Shown piece by piece: positions 12,301-19,214 of a stretch of DNA of 64,000 bases (position 1 is its first letter; every line of letters begins with the position of its first letter). A program made the translations under genes and the position numbers. Source of the DNA: Amoebophrya sp. A120. Lineage: Eukaryota; Sar; Dinophyceae; Syndiniales; Amoebophryaceae. Below the pieces are notes generated by a model. That model was not told where the DNA came from. It was given only the letters and a program-made list of their open reading frames with translations, and did not search any database. The DNA lies in contig CAJINV010000014.1 of NCBI GenBank assembly GCA_905178155.1, forward strand, positions 124,001-188,000, given 5' to 3'.

Positions 12301-15300
12301 CCCAGAGTTGTCTGTCATGCAATTCTGCACGCCAAAAAAGTTTCTCATGCGGAGCCCTATGAGAAGCATTGCCCATTCGTGTTTTGGAATTTGTGATGCT
12401 AGAATCAGCACGCTATGCTTGATCTGTGATGCTTGTGAACTAGCTAAACAGGATTACACTACGAGGACAGATTTGTCATGCCAGACAACCAAGGCTGGCT
12501 GATTTGTCTAGGAGATTTCCCATCTTGACCCTGGTGTGGGGACGTTTTTAATCAAGATACACCGCGCCGCTATCGTCAGGCTTTGCCTCAACCCGCCACC
12601 AGTTCAGCGTGCTGACGCCATCACTTATGGAAGCGCCAGGATTGAAATCGTCAAAGTTGAAATGATTTGTCATGCATAAAATGGATGCCAGTTGGAACCC
12701 AGTTTTCAAGTGGCGCATGACAAATTTTGGTGGTCCCTGAATCCAGTTTGTCATGCTGTTTAGGCAAAGAAGACTGATTGTCTCATGCTACTTTAGCAGC
12801 TCGATCTCTAACCCCAAACAGACTCACAATCGGCCCCACTTGCCTGCTCTGCAACACACGCACCTCGGGCCATGCATTTTATGCATTACAAATTATTTCA
12901 ACTTTGACGATTTCAAACCTGACGCTCCCATATCACTAGTTTCTTGCGTAAAAACGCAGGTCAAGTGATCTTCGGCTGTGTATCAAATGTAGTAAAAGTG
13001 TCTGGGTCTGGAAGGTGGTAACTTGTGATGCTGTCTCTGGATTCCAAAAAAATCTGTGTTGCATGACTAGCAAAAGGACTCCAGTTATTTGTGCTACACG
13101 GGGAGGGCTTCTGTCATGCGGAATAAGCATCAGGAAGCCTTCTAAAAATCTGGGATGCTAGGGCATGCATCACAGGCGTTATTGGTCATGATGCAAAACA
13201 TGCATGACAAGCCTGGCAATCTTCCAGACCCAGACACTTTTACATTTCATACTGTGTACTCCGTCGACATTCCGATTTCATACTCGAGGACTTTCTCCTA
13301 TGGAAACGTCAGGATTGAAATCGTCAATGTTGAAATAATAGTTTGCCATGCATAAAATGCAGCCCACACAGTGCCTCTCTTGGAGAGTAGGCAAGTGAGG
13401 CAGATTGTAAGTCTGTTGAGGGGCAGAAACTGAGCTGCTAAAGTAGCATCACAAAGGGCGCCTTCCTTACCCAAACAGCATGACAGACTGGGTTTCGGCT
13501 CTATCCAAATTTGTCATGCGCCACTTGGAAACTGGGTCACACTCACAACTTTCATCCATTTTATGCATTGCAAGTTATTTCAACTTTGTCGACTTCAATC
13601 CTGACACTTCCATATCTCCGCCGTGTTTGACGATCCCGCAGCTTCCGCCGTGTTTATCTGGGCAGCAGCAAGATTGGCCTTTGGAATTCGAATATCCTGC
13701 GCAAAGGTAGTAGTACCGGCGCAGTCCTCGCCCTTTCTTCTTGATGTAACAACAACAAGAGCTCCGCATTTACAAATTTGTCAAGATGATCCTGAACGAA
13801 CATATTCAAATAAAACTCTGAGTTTTATTATTATTCCTGATGCAATCACTACTACGCAAGTGTATTTACAGCTTTTGCAATGCATATCGAATTCTGAATT
13901 GCAAAAATGTCTGGGTCTGGAAGATTGCGAGATTTGTCATGCTTGTCTGGCATGACCAAAAAGTTTGTGATGCGTGTCGAAGAAGAGACCCTTTTGCCTG
14001 TGATGCAAAAACGCAGTTTGTCATGCGAAAAACGCAACACAAAGAAGCGCAGATATTTATTTCTCATGCTTGCCTGCGCATTACAGAGCATTCACTATTC
14101 CCAACGCAGCATTACAAGTTTCCAGACCCAGACATTTTTACATTTGATACGAATGTTCCGATAGCTGGGCCCGGCCGCCGGGCTCGACGAGGTGCGCCAG
14201 TCGGTGTCACCTCCCCCGTGCTATGCATTTTTGCAGAAGTATCTTCGCACTTCTATATAGAAATCGTAATCGCATGACGAATTTCCTCAGCATGTTGAAA
14301 ACAAAATTTGTAATTATGCTGGTTTAACATCATTACCTTAAGAATTGGATTTGTCACGCACCATGCCTACGAATACAACTACACCTACTGCGAGTACAAT
14401 AGTACTTTTGCAAGAATGCATACGTGCAGCCCACAGTTGTCCTGCTTCACGTCCTTGCCCGTGTAATACGTCATACCGCTGCACTCGGCTATGGATTGCA
14501 AAAGTGTCTGGGTCTGGAAGAGTCTAAACTTGTCATGCAGGTGGTTTTCCATGCCCCCTGAGGTCTGGAATGCCGCACCTAGCATGACAGAGTATGTGAT
14601 GTCTCTGCCATGCCTATCCCGCATGAGAAACACTCGCCCAACTTGGTCGAAAGTCAAAGTGGACAGCTTTTGGCACTCATCGTTCGTTCGTATGGATCGG
14701 CTCTGCCGACCGGGTGACCCATCGCCTTGCATATAAATGACCGACATAGGCGATCCCCGTTGCGGGACATACATATGGCCGCACGGAAGGGCCCTAAGCG
14801 CTACATACATAGTTCACCCTAGCGCCTACCACTTCGGTCGGGGCACTCATGCAGCACAGATTTTCGCAGCAATCGGGTTTAGCATGACAAGTTGCAAGAA
14901 CCTTCCAGACCCCGACATAATTGCAGTCCATATCGGCGACGTCGGCACAAAACCCGAGGCATTCGTGGAAAGTTTTCAGCCCACCAACGAGATTGCCGCC
15001 CTCCGTGCCGGGCGATGCCTGCAGCCGCGGCGCCTCGCATGTCGTTTCTGGCTGGATCACACAGTCCTCATACAGTTTGTAGTTGAGTGCTGGCGTTCCT
15101 CCACTACCAGCTTGGTGCCCACTCCCGGCAGCGCCATCATCTGTCGTCCACCAATCAGTACTGGCGTAGAAGTTTACGCCGCATATGCTCAAGGTGTTCT
15201 TGTTCGGGGGACCAACTATGTACAAGTACCGGAACGGCCGCTTGGATGTAAGCAGGCTCAGAGTCACTTCGTGCCCTCCTATCGCATTAGAACCGTCCAT

Positions 15301-18300
15301 GCCACCTACAGGTATGTCCGAAGCTAGCTTGACCGCAGAGGTCGCGTCGGCAACGGCCAGCAACACATCCGCCTTGCTGAAGTTATCGTGTGTCCTGAGT
15401 AAAAACGGCCCCACCTCATAGTCAACAACAAGCTGGGGACTTTGCAACACAAACCGAGAAGTTTCGGGGGCCACGCAAGACAAGTTCTGCGCTCCGTAAT
15501 GTACTAGTAGAGGTTAGCAACAAGGACAGCCGCATTTTTACCAATCGAAATCAACCTGCTTATCCACCTGATTACCGCATTTGTATACAAGTTCCAAAAC
15601 ATGAATGGAATTGAATTTGGATATCGATATCATGGGGATGCGCATTTTTACAAATGTTCCTGCAATTGCAAATCTGCGTGACAACTTTGGGGTGTTTCAT
15701 GTACTGGAAAAGTTAATCTACTTAGTAGACAAGAGATTAATACAACTCTGGGGTGTTTATGTACTGGAAAAGACCAACTTAAAACGCAGAGAAACTTCAA
15801 ATTTTCACAAAGGAAAGGGGAGGAGAACAAACTACAACGAGAAGTAGAGGAGCATATTTTATGCGGCCACTGTTTAACAACATTATAAGATAGCTATTGC
15901 GATGCGCGTACGTGCAGGGGCTGGGGACTTCTGCCCTCAGGGGTGGCGACGTTTCTACACAGGATATCGTGATCGACGTAATCTGGATCCAGGACTACGT
16001 AGCCATTCGGCAGTTCTTCTCGGAATCCCTCGTCGTCACGGTTCCAAATCTCCATACGGTCAATCGAATGCTTTTTCCCATCGGCAAACTCCAATCGCCA
16101 CACGCCGCCTGCACCTGTGCTGTCGGTCTGCGTGCACAAATTTGGCCATCCCGTGGGGCCTCCCGCTACGTAGGCCAGTGGCGCGGAAGCTGCCTCAGCG
16201 TCTCCTCCGCTACTCTGCGTTGCTTTCAGTGCTTTTGTATCAACTGCAAAAATGTTCTTTGGGTCTTGATGCTAAAAGTGAATGCGAGTAGTTCCACCGC
16301 AATACGAAGCCAAGCACGTTGACACATTTTTGAGCCCTGTGTGTTGCGTGTCCCGCATGGCAAACTGCGTTTTTGCATGACAGGTAAGGGGACCTCTGCG
16401 TGCCCATGCATCACAGATTCTTGAGTCATGTCAGACAAGCATGACAAATGTAGCAATCTTCCAGACTCTGACCCAGACATCTTTGCATTTGATATGTTGG
16501 GGGAATCAAGATCGACGAGCCTGTCCCTGACCTCTCGTTCGTCTTCGTTCTTGCTCTTTGCTCTTCTTTATCAAGTGCAGAAGTGTGTGGGTCTGGATCT
16601 AGAAGATTGCCAGGCTTGTCATGCATATTTTGCATGGCCCATAAATGTCTGCAATGCATGCCCTAGCATCACAGATTTTTAGACAACTTGCTAATGCCTA
16701 TTCCGCATGAGAAATGCCCTCTCCGCTTCGCACAAACTGGAGTCCTCTTGCTGGTCATGCAATACAAATTTGTTTTGAATCCAGAGACAGCATCACAAGT
16801 TCAGAATCTTGATCTTCCAGACCCAGACATATTTGCATTTGATATTCTTTAGCTTTACCCGACACCGCTTCCTGATGCTCTGCTAGTCCTCCTGTTGATA
16901 TCGCAAGAAAAAACTGTAACAATTTCATTGTGAGCTTGTGATGCATGAAATGAAGCGCAGAACTATTTGTCTTGCTACACCTCCAACGCATTGGATTTTT
17001 AAGCGTGTTTTCCCTTGGGATGCGCGCATGGCAAGTTTTCTGTGTCATGTGTACCAAACTTTTAATGCGGATCTTGCAAAACCATCACAGTGAAACAGTT
17101 TTTTCGTGGGATAGTTGACTTTTGCTCGCTACTGCTTATTGAAGTTTTTCTATAAGAGCGTACAACTCGAACTCCCCTTCTCCGTCATTCATAGGGCCTT
17201 GATCCAGCATGATCGGCAAGAATGCAGGTAGAAGTTTTGCATGAGTGACAAACTCACTACACAAGTAGACTGTAGTGCTGTTTTGGGGCCCGAAAGAACT
17301 TGTCATGTGAATAGTGCTGCCAAGTGACAGACAAGTAGCGGATTTGGCATTTTCCATGACAAATGAGGGGGGGGGCAGGACGAGTTGCGCACTCCCATAT
17401 TCCTTCAGATTTTCCTGGTGTGACGCTTGAGTCGATCTTCGCGATTCCGCCGCATTTTTATGAAAGTGCACAAGCACAACTCGTCCCCCTCTCCCTCATT
17501 TTTCATGCAAAATATCAAACCCAGTTGATCTTGATGCCCTGAGCCACTGTCTGCATCACAAATGTTGGAACAAGCCTAAACAGTTGCACTACACTCAGGG
17601 CATGAAGTTGTCACGCACAACATCCGCCTGTGTTGGTGTTTGTATTACTCTTCATACCATAGTACAAATAAGCGGGAGACGAGGGTGGACAGGGAGGAGC
17701 TCTAGCTTCTTATGGACTTTCATAATCTAGTTGCTCGAGGTTTTTCTTTTGTTCCAATTTCTTTTTCTCGTGGCTGTTGGAAAGAATCAACAAAAGACTT
17801 TTGCTTCGCTGTAGACGTGAGGGCGCGGAGTTGGACTCTTTTCTCTTGTTGTTCCCGTCTAGTTCTTGTTGTACTTTATCGTGTATTATGTTTTCTGGTG
17901 GAAGATGAGCTTCATCATGTTCTCGCGCAGTTGCGAGAGGTGGATCACCAGCGGTCCTCGTGGTCACGCCGCCTCCAGCACCAGCGGTCCTCGTGGTCAC
18001 GCCGCTTCCGGCTCCTGCAGTCTTTTCCGGCGCCGAAACATGCCCCGCGTTGTGGTCACTCTTGGAAACTTTCTTGTTTCTTTGAACCATAGATAAGTGA
18101 CTCCGCGCTGCTGGCGTAGTTGCCAGTCCGGGGCGGCCGCGCCTGGGACGTTGTCTGGATGTTGACACACGGAAGGCGGAGGGAAACAATAATAAAAACG
18201 GGCAAGAACATTTGAAATAAACATTACCAGCCTGCAGCATCACGAGAAAAAACTGGCTCAGAGGTCTCAAACTACCTTTATTGCAGATGCATGTGGAGCA

Positions 18301-19082
18301 TTTTTATGCATCACATCAAAAAAGGAGCGTCTCATAGGAATTTTTAAATTGGGAAAAATCATTGCAACATTTTTACGCGCTGGGACCGAGACAATTTCTT
18401 CTCACGATATGCAGGAAGAGAACGAGCAGAAAACTCAGGGCCACAAACGCGGACCAGCTGCACCTCTTGTCGTGCGGAAAACTTGCCCTATCCTGCAGAA
18501 AAGCACACCTGTACTAGTAGTTGTAACTAGCGCAGGAGACATCAAAGACTGCGAGAATTAGAAGTGAGCTGCTGTTTATTTATCTTGCCACAACAAAAAC
18601 TCGACACTAACGCACTTTTTCGTAAAAACGCGGATGCCTGCTCCTCCAGAATGCACAGGGTCGTGCAGCGCAGCGCTGCTTTCTTCCCCACTAGTGCCAC
18701 TAGGGACGGGCACAAGGCCCCAGCGTGGGGATCTTGTTTGTCATGCTAAACAACCAAAGAGTGATACTCCACTAATAAAACTGAAAAGAAAAAACACAGC
18801 ACTCATTTCATTCAAATTCATGTTCATCCCTATATTCTGATAGATACTATACTAGGGGTGTACTTTTCTGTGGGATATGCCCACTTGTTGGTGTATCGCG
18901 TCCTCCATCTTGTTCTGGAGCTTCTGCGGGTCCCGGATTCTCGTCCGCCTCGTTTCCGCAACATGATCTTCCTGACCATAGTATCTCCAGCGTAGCCCTC
19001 CTGCCACGAGGAGAGGACCGACGACGCAGGCACAGACCCCAGCAAAAAAGTAAAACTTACGGCATGATCGTCGCGAATGCAA
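1..19082 (-). CDS. Gene 1: giant multi-exon membrane-anchored protein with six F5/8C-like (lectin-like) modules, 3' end off the window
   Basis: Exons in transcription order: 18878-19082, 17725-18237, 17400-17458, 17114-17150, 16845-16898, 16495-16568, 15967-16237, 14933-15390, 14423-14489, 14150-14221, 13887-13892, 13615-13692, 13252-13298, 12933-12980, 12560-12625, 12039-12276, 10775-11240, 10385-10405, 10206-10241, 9564-9598, 9239-9309, 7692-8313, 7235-7418, 6941-7023, 6605-6664, 6442-6452, 5926-5971, 5554-5612, 5388-5446, 5073-5129, 2573-2762, 2348-2386, 1931-2061, 1586-1601, 1285-1346, 801-1022, 326-696. Each listed end includes one 5-bp duplication copy. About 1,650 residues lie in the window. 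The proposed start at 19082 gives a hydrophobic segment at residues 10-28 (FYFFAGVCACVVGPLLVAGG) and then a long charged linker. Six repeats follow, each with a WWRVEF-like strand, a NRDxCCPERLNN-like strand, a VxLDPP strand and a late RVYITG...ICGAHLY strand. This resembles F5/8 type C or fucolectin folds. A cell-surface glycan-binding role is inferred. The first two introns are the least certain. Confidence 0.8.
10..208 (-). mobile_element. SINE-like element family 1, longer copy
   Basis: This repeat matches 14681-14841 over about 160 bp. It lies inside an IE-B introner and is flanked by CGCATTC on both sides (3-9 and 209-215). Read on the minus strand it ends in a tandem ACGA-type tail, and it carries about 30 bp more at its 5' end than the other copy. 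This is the pattern of 5'-truncated retroposed SINEs. Confidence 0.65.
697..800. mobile_element. Introner IE-G in gene 1
   Basis: 104 bp. Flanks are TAGTT/TATTT. Removal joins PTRFEI to GGDLVNG in frame. Confidence 0.85.
1023..1284. mobile_element. Introner IE-A in gene 1
   Basis: 262 bp with the duplication TTGAC on both sides. Joins CRETV to KAQVSHY. Confidence 0.92.
1347..1585. mobile_element. Introner IE-C in gene 1
   Basis: 239 bp with the duplication GGTGG on both sides. Confidence 0.92.
1602..1930. mobile_element. Introner IE-D in gene 1
   Basis: 329 bp. Flanks are AAGGG/AGGGG. The left end is mutated to CATGG. Confidence 0.85.
2062..2347. mobile_element. Introner IE-A in gene 1
   Basis: 286 bp. 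Flanks are TTTCA/CTTCA. Confidence 0.88.
2387..2572. mobile_element. Introner IE-H in gene 1
   Basis: 186 bp with the duplication CCGCC on both sides. Confidence 0.9.
3200..4510. repeat. Dispersed palindromic repeat CTGGGAACTAATTTCTGTAAG
   Basis: Copies near 3205, 3985, 4130 and 4398 are each followed about 100 bp later by the inverse (TTACGCAGGTGACTTGCAG... CTCCCAGG). Between them GAGGAATTCTCGGATGTGAG-like units recur at 3190, 4290-4400 and 4890-4930. This looks like a small palindromic element family inside the 2-kb insert. Confidence 0.65.
3505..3795. repeat. TTCTAGAA-type palindromic tandem repeat
   Basis: More than ten copies of TTCTTCTAGAAGAAG-like palindromes are separated by GCTGCGT-type spacers. 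The stretch would fold into many short hairpins. Confidence 0.85.
5130..5387. mobile_element. Introner IE-I in gene 1
   Basis: 258 bp with the duplication GACCA on both sides. Joins GEKLPWW to SVEFTDG. Confidence 0.92.
5447..5553. mobile_element. Introner IE-G in gene 1
   Basis: 107 bp with the duplication TTCCA on both sides. Joins GGSTKW to KNQCTH in frame. This is the clearest small example of the rule. Confidence 0.94.
5613..5925. mobile_element. Introner IE-A (diverged) in gene 1
   Basis: 313 bp. Flanks are TCCCA/TTCCA. Left end TATGAATTGC, right end degenerate (CGCTA). Confidence 0.8.
5972..6441. mobile_element. Introner IE-C in gene 1 with a nested IE-H
   Basis: 470 bp. Flanks are TCTAC/TTCAT. 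Its right end is displaced by the nested element at 6229-6431. Removal joins VDE to SELHAEQ in frame. Confidence 0.75.
6229..6431. mobile_element. Introner IE-H nested in IE-C
   Basis: 203 bp. Duplication GAGTC/GAATC lies within the right terminus of the host IE-C. Confidence 0.8.
6453..6604. mobile_element. Introner IE-B in gene 1
   Basis: 152 bp with the duplication CACTG on both sides. Bounds the 11-nt exon 6442-6452. Confidence 0.93.
6665..6940. mobile_element. Introner IE-G in gene 1
   Basis: 276 bp with the duplication CCACC on both sides. Joins RLDVRRRGG to GLTICG. Confidence 0.9.
7024..7234. mobile_element. Introner IE-H in gene 1
   Basis: 211 bp. Flanks are ATGAT/TCGAT. Removal joins GGTEID to LPQNLPK in frame. 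Confidence 0.82.
7419..7691. mobile_element. Introner IE-A in gene 1
   Basis: 273 bp. Flanks are CTGAG/CTGTT. Removal joins NHEIGKQ to LYETIQS in frame. Confidence 0.87.
8314..9238. mobile_element. Introner IE-A in gene 1, with an internal insert
   Basis: 925 bp with the duplication CGTCC on both sides. Normal IE-A arms flank about 660 bp of foreign sequence (roughly 8497-9156) rich in GTACAAACGGGTACC-like and GGGGCCC motifs. That insert is bordered by CATG and has no recognisable coding content. Confidence 0.88.
9310..9563. mobile_element. Introner IE-A in gene 1
   Basis: 254 bp. Flanks are CTGTC/CTTTC. Joins FFMLTSGK to TELYALYK. Confidence 0.9.
9599..10205. mobile_element. Introner IE-F in gene 1 with a nested IE-H
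   Basis: 607 bp with the duplication TGGAT on both sides. Joins PPIQADES to NPTRFF. Confidence 0.85.
9976..10200. mobile_element. Introner IE-H nested at the end of IE-F
   Basis: 225 bp. Its duplication TTATA/TGATA is the terminal pentanucleotide of the host IE-F. Confidence 0.8.
10242..10384. mobile_element. Introner IE-B in gene 1
   Basis: 143 bp with the duplication CCAGA on both sides. Bounds the 21-nt exon 10385-10405. Confidence 0.93.
10406..10774. mobile_element. Introner IE-C in gene 1
   Basis: 369 bp. Flanks TTTGG/CTCAG are diverged, but removal of element plus five bases joins EGDAG to PNGGTVWLDP in frame. Holds a SINE-like copy at 10588-10698. Confidence 0.82.
10588..10698 (-). 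mobile_element. SINE-like element family 2
   Basis: Shares GGACACCCGCACGACCCAGC and CCACAGGTCAAGGATC with copies at 31631 and 44588, next to an ATG-repeat tail. The ends of this copy are not clear. Confidence 0.55.
11241..12038. mobile_element. IE-L: 0.8-kb inverted-repeat intron in gene 1
   Basis: About 38-bp terminal inverted repeats (GGGGAAAATTTCACAAATAC...) with flanks ACTAA/ACTCA. It separates NLVEHRDYFY from NFKFGTIPANG of module 2. Unlike other introners, removal of element plus five bases does not restore the frame; two more bases must be lost. A 28-bp direct repeat (TTTGTGGAAAGTTACCAAG) occurs inside at 11625 and 11709. Confidence 0.75.
12277..12559. mobile_element. Introner IE-F in gene 1
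   Basis: 283 bp with the duplication CACCG on both sides. Joins PDDSGAV to NPLHISQ. Confidence 0.93.
12626..12932. mobile_element. Introner IE-D in gene 1
   Basis: 307 bp with the duplication TCACT on both sides. Joins TQETSD to GVSTLNWW. Confidence 0.93.
12981..13251. mobile_element. Introner IE-A in gene 1
   Basis: 271 bp with the duplication CTGTG on both sides. Joins MSTEYTA to EDHLTC. Confidence 0.93.
13299..13614. mobile_element. Introner IE-D in gene 1
   Basis: 316 bp with the duplication TCTCC on both sides. Confidence 0.93.
13693..13886. mobile_element. Introner IE-B in gene 1
   Basis: 194 bp with the duplication TCGAA on both sides. Only six bases separate it from the next element. 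Confidence 0.9.
13893..14149. mobile_element. Introner IE-A in gene 1
   Basis: 257 bp with the duplication CGAAT on both sides, overlapping the TCGAA of its neighbour. Left end mutated to TCTG. Confidence 0.88.
14222..14422. mobile_element. Introner IE-B in gene 1
   Basis: 201 bp with the duplication CGTGC on both sides. Joins DNCGLH to GGGDTDW. Confidence 0.92.
14490..14932. mobile_element. Introner IE-A in gene 1 with a nested SINE-like copy
   Basis: 443 bp with the duplication TCGGC on both sides. Interrupted at 14681-14841. Confidence 0.92.
14681..14841 (-). mobile_element. SINE-like element family 1, shorter copy
   Basis: 161 bp flanked by the 9-bp duplication GGCACTCAT (14672-14680 and 14842-14850). 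About 95% like 20-175. Tail on the minus strand is a tandem ACGA-type repeat. A short internal GGGGATCGCC resembles a weak pol III B box, but this is not decisive. Confidence 0.75.
15391..15966. mobile_element. Introner IE-F in gene 1, with an internal insert
   Basis: 576 bp with the duplication TCGTG on both sides. The arms are IE-F. About 400 bp in the middle (15490-15900) is AT-rich foreign sequence with a 20-bp direct repeat (GGGTGTTTATGTACTGGAAA) at 15688 and 15752. Confidence 0.88.
16238..16494. mobile_element. Introner IE-A in gene 1
   Basis: 257 bp. Flanks are TTTTG/TGTTG. Joins ILIPPT to ALKATQSS. Confidence 0.9.
16569..16844. mobile_element. Introner IE-A in gene 1
   Basis: 276 bp with the duplication TTCTT on both sides. 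Confidence 0.92.
16899..17113. mobile_element. Introner IE-H in gene 1
   Basis: 215 bp with the duplication GTTGA on both sides. Confidence 0.92.
17151..17399. mobile_element. Introner IE-E in gene 1
   Basis: 249 bp. Flanks are TTTTC/TTCCT. Confidence 0.8.
17459..17724. mobile_element. Introner IE-E (diverged) in gene 1
   Basis: 266 bp. Flanks are ATTTT/ATCTA. Removal joins KNLEQLD to AAESRRS in frame, supporting the boundary. Confidence 0.78.
17725..18237 (-). CDS. Gene 1 linker exon: repeat-bearing, charged stalk
   Basis: This exon reads through MVQRNKKVSKSDHNAG (ATG near 18092), then two near-identical copies of AGxGVTTRTAG (17960-18010), then EHDEAHLPPEN and a Lys/Glu/Gln-rich end (KKKLEQKKNLEQL). 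Splicing into 17400-17458 across the IE-E element keeps the frame (NLEQLDAAESRRST). Following exons 17114-17150, 16845-16898 and 16495-16568 continue a Ser/Lys/Glu-rich stalk up to the first module at TALKATQSSGG. A second ATG at 18092 could be an alternative start. Confidence 0.6.
18238..18877. mobile_element. Probable introner IE-H near the start of gene 1
   Basis: 640 bp. Left end CATCACGAGAAAAAACTGG and right end CTTTTCTGTGGGATA. Flanks are TGCAG/TGCCC. The splice frame is unresolved. Confidence 0.6.
18878..19082 (-). CDS. Gene 1 first exon: N-terminal membrane anchor
   Basis: The frame opens with MHSRRSCRKF, followed by about 20 hydrophobic residues and then a strongly charged stretch ending KMEDAIHQQVG. 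This reads as a signal anchor or an uncleaved signal peptide. It lies 133 bp downstream of the stop of gene 2. The join to the next exon (17725-18237) is uncertain. Removing one duplication copy of the element at 18238-18877 leads into a frame that stops at 17997. The downstream frame that joins correctly to later exons is reached only if both copies are lost or another splice site is used. Confidence 0.55.
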
Positions 19083-19214
19083 CGAGCATTTTTAAGTTGG
19101 CGCGGCTCGTCCCGAGCGGTCTTGTTAGATAGTAGATCGCCGTTTTATTTAATACACGATCATGATAGATGATCATAAGCTGGAGCAGGTGGGGTCGTGT
19201 GCAAGAAGAAGCCT

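Larger units (their letters stand above)
11060..14180 (-). other. Gene 1, F5/8C-like module 2
   Basis: The module runs from RNIRIPKANLAAAQINTAE to KRVYVTH...ALQICGVQLFGP. Inside it are LTCVFTQETSD, NWWRVEAKPDDSG, ISQLRLVN and GVIWLDPPMPEDVNEEEE. Its coding sequence is cut by eight introns: IE-B 13693, IE-A 13893, IE-D 13299, IE-A 12981, IE-D 12626, IE-F 12277, IE-L 11241 and the boundary at 14222. The conserved order of strands matches the other modules. Confidence 0.75.
15150..16510 (-). other. Gene 1, F5/8C-like module 1
   Basis: The module starts ALKATQSSGGDAEAAS, the classic 'ATQSS' opening of F5/8C and fucolectin domains. It continues through GVWRLEFADGKKHSIDRMEI, ELPNGYVVLDPDYVD and RYLYIVGPPNKNTLSICGVN. 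It is encoded by 16495-16568, 15967-16237 and 14933-15390. The single introner inside the core (15391-15966) joins YVDHD to NFSKAD in frame. This is the best conserved module relative to the textbook domain. Confidence 0.75.

Noticed and set aside
17725-18096. Plus-strand genes here (126 and 76 residues)
   Set aside because: They are shadows of the minus-strand linker exon, which joins in frame to the following exons.
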